A program made the position numbers and the translations under genes. Below, one piece after another: positions 14,424-18,096 of a stretch of DNA of 18,096 bases (position 1 is the first letter of the stretch; each line of letters opens with the position of its first letter). The stretch is from JBLHKW01 sp047618565 (GTDB taxonomy: Bacteria > Planctomycetota > UBA1135 > GCA-002686595): contig JBLHKW010000111.1 of the NCBI GenBank assembly GCA_047618565.1, positions 1-18,096 of the forward strand, written 5' to 3'. The notes beneath the pieces are model-generated. The model had not been told where the DNA came from, searched no databases, and saw nothing but the letters and a program-made list of their open reading frames with translations.

Positions 14424-14507
14424 ACATCCAGCAGTTCGCCCGGCCTCGCGGCTGGCGAGCTGCCTTACCCGATTCTTTCCAGACCTTCTAACCAACCCTC
14501 TTTTCAC
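14424..14507 (+). promoter_or_regulatory. rpsA leader: hairpin plus pyrimidine-rich start region without Shine-Dalgarno
   Basis: The 84-nt plsC-rpsA gap holds a stem CTCGC/GCGAG (14445-14449 and 14455-14459, five-base loop). About 45 nt of C/T-rich, probably unpaired sequence follows, ending CCAACCCTCTTTTCAC before the ATG. There is no purine-rich ribosome site. In E. coli the rpsA start region also lacks a strong Shine-Dalgarno sequence and is autoregulated by S1 protein; a similar role here is inference. Confidence 0.4.
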
Positions 14508-16529
14508 ATGCCGCTGGCCTCAAGACGAATCCGACAGTACGAACTCGATATGGAAGAACTGGACCGCCGCGTCCAGGAATCCATGGGAGATATCTCTGCT
14601 GAGGATCTCGATTACTCCCTCAATGCTTCGATCTCCGACGTGCGCCCCGGCGCGATCGTCCAGGCCAAAGTCGACTCCGTCGACGAACGCACCGGCCTGG
14701 TGGTCATGGACATCGGCGGCAAGGCCGAGGGAAACATCCCCCTCTCCGAATTCGGCGATGAGATGCCCCAGCCCGGAGAGGTATTCGAGGTCTTCTTCGA
14801 GGGACTCGACGAGCACGACATGTCGATGCTCTCCAAGCGCCGGGCGGATCGCCTGCGTGCCTGGGAACGCGTCTCGACCAAGTACAACGAGGGCGACGAG
14901 ATCCAGGGTGTCTGCCAGCGCAAGATCAAAGGTGGTCTGCTGGTCGACGTCGAGGGTGTGAACGTCTTCCTGCCCGCCAGCCAGGTCAACCTGCGACGCA
15001 CGCACGACATCTCCGACTTCATTGGCGAGCCGGTTCGCGCGCGCATCATCAAGATCGACCCGGAGCGCATGAACATCGTCGTGTCGCGCCGCAAGCTGCT
15101 TGAAGAAGAGCGTCAGAAGCAGAAAGAAACGCTGCTCCAGGACATCAAGGAAGGCCAGCTGCGCATCGGCGTCGTCAAGAACATCGCCGACTTCGGCGTG
15201 TTCGTCGACCTGGGCGGTATCGACGGTCTGCTGCACATCACCGACATGTCCTGGGGCCGCATCAGCCACCCCTCACAGATGGTGGAGCTGGACCAGGAGA
15301 TCGAGGTCAAGGTTCTGCGCGTCGACTTCGACCGCGAGCGTATCGCTCTCGGCCTGAAGCAGAAGCAGGCATCACCGTGGGAGGGCGTCGAGGCGCGCTA
15401 CCCGGTGAACACGAAGCACAAGGGCTCGGTGGTCAACATCATGTCCTACGGCGCATTCGTGAAGCTCGAAGAGGGCGTCGAAGGTCTGGTCCACATCTCC
15501 GAGATGTCCTGGACCCGGCGCGTCAACCACCCCTCCGAGCTGGTCAAGACAGCCGACGAGGTCGAGGTGGTCGTGCTCGAGTTCAACCACACGAAGCAGG
15601 AGATCTCACTCGGCATGAAGCAGGCCGAGACGAACCCCTGGGACATGGTGGAAGAGCACTACCCGATGGGTACCGTCATCGAAGGCACGGTCCGCAACCT
15701 GACGTCGTACGGCGCATTCGTCGAGATCGAAGAGGGCATCGACGGCCTGCTGCACGTCTCGGACATGAGCTGGACCAAGAAGGTCACTCACCCGTCCGAG
15801 ATGGTCAAGAAAGGCGACAAGCTGCAGTGCGTCGTGCTGACGGTCGACCGCGACAAGAAGCGCATCGCCCTGGGTGCCAAGCAACTGACCCCCGATCCGT
15901 GGATGGATCAGATCCCCAACAACTACCACGTTGGCGACCTGCTCTCGGGCTTCGTCACCAAGATCACCAACTTCGGTGTCTTCGTGAAGCTCGAGGACGA
16001 CCTCGAAGGCCTGCTACACATCTCCGAACTGACGGACGACCGCGATGCCAAGCCCGAGGATCTTCTCCAGCCGGGTCAAAAGGTCGAGGTGCGCGTGATC
16101 CGCGTCGACATCGAGGAGCGCAAGATCGGCCTCTCGTTCGTCCACGCAGACTTCGCGGAGAACGAGAACATCGTGATCCCGGAGAGCGAGCAGGTACCGG
16201 TGGCTGAAGACGGCGAAGACGCGCCGGCAGCGGATTCAGAAGCTGCTGAAGCACCTGCTGCTGAGGCACCTGCTGCTGAGGAAGCACCTGCTGCTGAGGA
16301 AGCACCTGCTGCTGAGGAAGCACCTGCTGCTGAGGAAGCACCTGCTGCTGAGGAAGCGCCTGCTGCTGAGGAAGCACCTGCTGCTGAGGAAGCACCTGCT
16401 GCTGAGGAAGCACCCGCCGCTGAGGAAGCACCCGCTGCTGAGGAAGCACCCGCCGCTGAAGCACCCGCTGAGGAGGCTCCGGCCGCTGAAGCTGCAGCTG
16501 AAGAGGCCCCCGACAAGCCCGAGGCCTGA
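14508..16529 (+). CDS. rpsA: 30S ribosomal protein S1 with six S1 domains and a long repetitive Ala/Pro/Glu tail
   Basis: S1 binds mRNA and helps load it on the 30S subunit. This 673-residue form has six S1 (OB-fold) domains at about residues 46-112, 128-195, 216-285, 301-371, 387-458 and 474-545. Domains 3-6 carry the RNA-binding pattern GxVxxIxxFGVFV...GLLHISxMSW; examples are NIADFGVFVDLGGIDGLLHI and NLTSYGAFVEIEEGIDGLLH. Domains 1 and 2 are diverged, as in proteobacterial S1 where they bind the ribosome. After residue 560 comes an acidic low-complexity tail with ten APAAEE units, ending DKPEA. Without the tail its length is close to six-domain S1 proteins. ATG 14508 has no Shine-Dalgarno sequence but is preceded by a C/T-rich leader. 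The lipoprotein gene begins 5 nt after the stop. Confidence 0.96.
   Translation: MPLASRRIRQYELDMEELDRRVQESMGDISAEDLDYSLNASISDVRPGAIVQAKVDSVDERTGLVVMDIGGKAEGNIPLSEFGDEMPQPGEVFEVFFEGLDEHDMSMLSKRRADRLRAWERVSTKYNEGDEIQGVCQRKIKGGLLVDVEGVNVFLPASQVNLRRTHDISDFIGEPVRARIIKIDPERMNIVVSRRKLLEEERQKQKETLLQDIKEGQLRIGVVKNIADFGVFVDLGGIDGLLHITDMSWGRISHPSQMVELDQEIEVKVLRVDFDRERIALGLKQKQASPWEGVEARYPVNTKHKGSVVNIMSYGAFVKLEEGVEGLVHISEMSWTRRVNHPSELVKTADEVEVVVLEFNHTKQEISLGMKQAETNPWDMVEEHYPMGTVIEGTVRNLTSYGAFVEIEEGIDGLLHVSDMSWTKKVTHPSEMVKKGDKLQCVVLTVDRDKKRIALGAKQLTPDPWMDQIPNNYHVGDLLSGFVTKITNFGVFVKLEDDLEGLLHISELTDDRDAKPEDLLQPGQKVEVRVIRVDIEERKIGLSFVHADFAENENIVIPESEQVPVAEDGEDAPAADSEAAEAPAAEAPAAEEAPAAEEAPAAEEAPAAEEAPAAEEAPAAEEAPAAEEAPAAEEAPAAEEAPAAEEAPAAEAPAEEAPAAEAAAEEAPDKPEA
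16251..16460 (+). repeat. 18-bp tandem repeat in the 3' end of rpsA
   Basis: Ten 18-bp units GCACCTGCTGCTGAGGAA (coding APAAEE) begin at 16266, 16284, 16302, 16320, 16338, 16356, 16374, 16392, 16410 and 16428. They are flanked by 15-bp variants at 16251 and 16446. Units 1-5, 7 and 8 are identical; unit 6 has GCG for GCA, and units 9-10 drift to CCC/GCC codons. T-ending Ala and Pro codons contrast with the C-ending codons of the S1 domains. This indicates recent expansion by slippage or recombination. Confidence 0.95.
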
Positions 16530-16534
16530 GCCCC

Positions 16535-17608
16535 ATGGGCCGACACTGGCGCGAGCTGGTGTGGGCGTCCCTCCTTGCCTGCGGGTGCACGAGCACCAGC
16601 ACGGATGGAGGGGCGGTCGCACCGCTCGCGCCGGTTCATTCTACGAGTGGTGTATCGCCCGAGTTCTTCTCCGCCTTCGATGCCCTCCGGGCCACCGTCG
16701 ACACGCGCGACGATGCGCTGGCGCGCCACCTCCTGCAGCGCACCCTGGCCCGCATGCAAGCCAGACGCGAGGCTTCCTGGCACGATATGAACCCTGCAGA
16801 GCGCAGGGGGCTCATAGCAGCCGAAGCCCTTGCGGCCGGCTTCGGTCGTATCCTGGACGGCCGCGAGCGCGTCGCAGCACTGGACCTCGCCCTCGTCGTG
16901 GAGCCACGCGGCGAGGTCATGGTGCTCGTCCTGCGCGTGGACTCCAGCTGGCCCACCGAGCTCTCCGTGCGGCCCGGTCCCGCAACCCTGCGCGAGGAGT
17001 TCGTCTGGGTCACCCCACTCGGGCGCGAGAGCCGTATCGTCAGGTACCTCGGCCTCGACGAACTGACCGGATTCGAGGTCCCACCAGATCAGGCCTGGCG
17101 CACCCGCCTTACCGACGTCGCCGCCAGCATCCCCGGCGCCGCGCTCGCCGGCCGCAGGACCTGGTCCCTGGTACTGCGCTCCGGAGCCGTCGTCGAGGAT
17201 GAGGCGTCCTACCCCGGCATGCACTGGGGCGTCAGCCCAACAGAATGGAACGCGCGCGCCGAATACCTGCCCGACACTCCCGTCGAGCCGATGGAACTAC
17301 TGGATTACCTGAGCAAGGTCGACATCACTCGCCCAAGCCGCGAGCAGATCCTGCCACCCATGATGGAACGCGCCGTGCGCATCGATGTGACACGTCGAGG
17401 AGAGACGCTCAGGCTACTGAAACCCCTGGTCGCACGCAGCGTCGCAGAGAAGATCGAACGCATGATCCCCGTCCTGCGCTGGCTCTCACGTACAGCGACA
17501 CCGGGGGGAGATCCCGCTGCCTGGCGCCGGTGGATGGATGGTTACGGAGAGGTGCAGACGACAGAGCAACGTGGCGGGTTGGATTTACCGCGGCGGGAGA
17601 TCAGGTAG
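16535..17608 (+). CDS. Hypothetical lipoprotein
   Basis: I do not recognise this 357-residue protein. It starts MGRHWRELVWASLLACGC, a short basic, hydrophobic signal with a lipobox-like LLAC (Cys 16; Cys 18 is an alternative). A Ser/Thr-rich linker follows, then a globular part of about 320 residues. Features include a helical segment with many Arg (ARHLLQRTLARMQARREASW), a likely beta-rich core (LALVVEPRGEVMVLVLRVD; RTWSLVLRSGAVV) and a helical C-terminus (LRLLKPLVARSVAEKIERMI). No catalytic motif is seen. ATG 16535 is 5 nt after the rpsA stop, with GAGG about ten bases upstream inside the rpsA end, so it is probably co-transcribed with rpsA. Placement in the outer or inner membrane cannot be decided. 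Confidence 0.72.
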   Translation: MGRHWRELVWASLLACGCTSTSTDGGAVAPLAPVHSTSGVSPEFFSAFDALRATVDTRDDALARHLLQRTLARMQARREASWHDMNPAERRGLIAAEALAAGFGRILDGRERVAALDLALVVEPRGEVMVLVLRVDSSWPTELSVRPGPATLREEFVWVTPLGRESRIVRYLGLDELTGFEVPPDQAWRTRLTDVAASIPGAALAGRRTWSLVLRSGAVVEDEASYPGMHWGVSPTEWNARAEYLPDTPVEPMELLDYLSKVDITRPSREQILPPMMERAVRIDVTRRGETLRLLKPLVARSVAEKIERMIPVLRWLSRTATPGGDPAAWRRWMDGYGEVQTTEQRGGLDLPRREIR

Positions 17609-17944
17609 AGGGGAGCGGGCGATGGGGGCCACGGGACTTGGGTATGTGCCTCCTCGGCCTCGGGATCTGGAGCAAAAATCGGGCCCGCCTCCGCCTTTGC
17701 CCCGCCACCACCGGCGTCGCACCCAAAGGTTGCTACCGACGCCGGCGGTGACGGGGCAAAGGCGGACCGGGACACGAGAACCGAGGATGAGACACGGTGC
17801 GGATGTGCGCCGGCATTCGTAAACGCGTAATAGATGCTGTCGGCGGTAGTTATTCGGCATTTAGACTGCCCCTCCTCAATACCCATCCAGGGCCTCTCAG
17901 GGGCACTTTGTTGTGGGTGGGGCTGACACCGGGATAACGGCTGG
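17609..17944. other. Non-coding stretch between the lipoprotein gene and the transposase
   Basis: This 336-nt region shows no convincing gene; the short frames across it are rich in Arg, Gly and Pro and lack ribosome sites. It holds the large hairpin at 17690-17766. A less GC-rich part follows at 17816-17870 (CGTAAACGCGTAATAGATG, GTAGTTATTCGGCATTTAG). A shorter imperfect stem CCCATCC/GGGTGGG lies at 17882-17921. One end of the mobile element should lie here, but I could not define its terminal repeat. Confidence 0.6.
17690..17766. repeat. Large imperfect hairpin, 30-bp arms
   Basis: The left arm 17690-17719 (TCCGCCTTTGCCCCG then CCACCACCGGCGTCG) pairs with the right arm 17737-17766 at 28 of 30 positions around a 17-nt loop. 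The mismatches are C-A and A-C. It begins 82 nt after the lipoprotein stop. No T-run follows on the plus strand. On the minus strand TTTTT occurs at 17678-17674, 11 nt beyond the stem. It may be a terminator, a repetitive palindromic element or part of the mobile element's end. Confidence 0.8.
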
Positions 17945-18096
17945 ATGGCCGATCTCCTGCGTATCCTGCTCCAGTTCCTACGGGCTGCCTGCCGGTCCCG
18001 ACGCGAGCTCGCCCTGGAGCACCTGGCGTTGCGCCATCAGCTGGTAGTGCTGCGAAGGAAGCATCCACGGGCAGTGCTGAAGGACCGTGACCGGTT
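17945..18096 (+). CDS. Integrase-type transposase, N-terminal fragment cut by the window edge
   Basis: ATG 17945 opens a frame that reaches the right edge (50 codons plus two bases). The peptide starts MADLLRILLQFLRAACRSRR and continues ELALEHLALRHQLVVLRRKH then PRAVLKDRDR. The pattern RxxLxLExLALRxQLxVLRRxxPRxxLxxxDR is typical of the N-terminus of integrase-core (rve, DDE) transposases of the IS3/IS481-like superfamily, which are common in Planctomycetota and other environmental bacteria. The catalytic domain lies outside the window, so whether the copy is intact is unknown. No Shine-Dalgarno sequence is visible before the ATG. It probably marks an insertion next to the rpsA operon end. Confidence 0.7.
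   Translation, partial: MADLLRILLQFLRAACRSRRELALEHLALRHQLVVLRRKHPRAVLKDRDR

Noticed and set aside
16251..16460. Regular repeats considered as a CRISPR array
   Set aside because: Units are contiguous 18-mers without spacers and are in frame with rpsA.
16076..17224. Minus-strand frame with repeated AGASS and a neighbouring one with repeated QQQVLP
   Set aside because: Both are reverse-strand readings of the rpsA tandem repeat and its flanks, not independent repeat proteins.
17542..17886. Minus-strand frames of about 90-114 codons across the right-hand intergenic region
   Set aside because: They cross the large hairpin, have low-complexity composition and lack a ribosome site or family match.

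Overview
The window is GC-rich DNA from a diderm (Gram-negative-type) bacterium. It encodes LpxH for lipid A, GmhB for ADP-heptose precursors, sigma-54 with an NtrC-type activator, a six-domain ribosomal protein S1 and two lipoproteins. A FemAB-like protein of the XrtA/PEP-CTERM-associated type, PVC-like gene content and a transposase N-terminus of a type common in Planctomycetota make a planctomycete or relative the best guess. No rRNA or long marker comparison is possible here, so this assignment is inference. No tRNA, rRNA, CRISPR array, replication origin or phage module was seen.

Layout. (1) 1-1290, minus strand: a partial, degenerate histidine-kinase-like protein that runs off the left edge. 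(2) 1530-7222: an envelope glycan block. It holds two tandem GT2 glycosyltransferases, the second lacking the DXD motif, and a FemAB/GNAT protein, all on the plus strand with 6-nt spacing or a GTGA overlap. Convergent to these lie gmhB and a PEGA-domain lipoprotein on the minus strand, and divergent from those a GT39-like membrane glycosyltransferase. The first GT2 is a plausible maker of a polyprenyl-phosphate sugar, and GT39-like enzymes use such donors. (3) 7271-9427, minus strand: efp (with Asn at the usual Lys/Arg tip position) and, upstream, rpoN. (4) 9616-12106, plus strand: a small single-TM protein of unknown function, a GGDEF-like domain without GGDEF, and an NtrC-family activator with several substitutions in its ATPase core. 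(5) 12103-16529, plus strand: a housekeeping run lpxH-cmk-plsC-rpsA. Genes from the activator to cmk are joined by stop/start overlaps. A good sigma-70-type promoter and a 12-codon leader ORF precede plsC. (6) 16535-17608: an unrecognised lipoprotein directly after rpsA. (7) 17609-18096: a non-coding stretch with a 30-bp-arm hairpin, then the start of a transposase cut by the right edge.

Two themes stand out. Four proteins keep a fold but have lost or changed catalytic residues: the kinase-like ORF, the second GT2, the GGDEF-like protein and the activator ATPase. In addition, rpsA ends in a recently expanded tandem repeat coding ten copies of APAAEE. No clearly new multi-gene system was found. 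The best leads are the paired active/inactive GT2 module, the altered sigma-54 regulators and the plsC/rpsA leader region.
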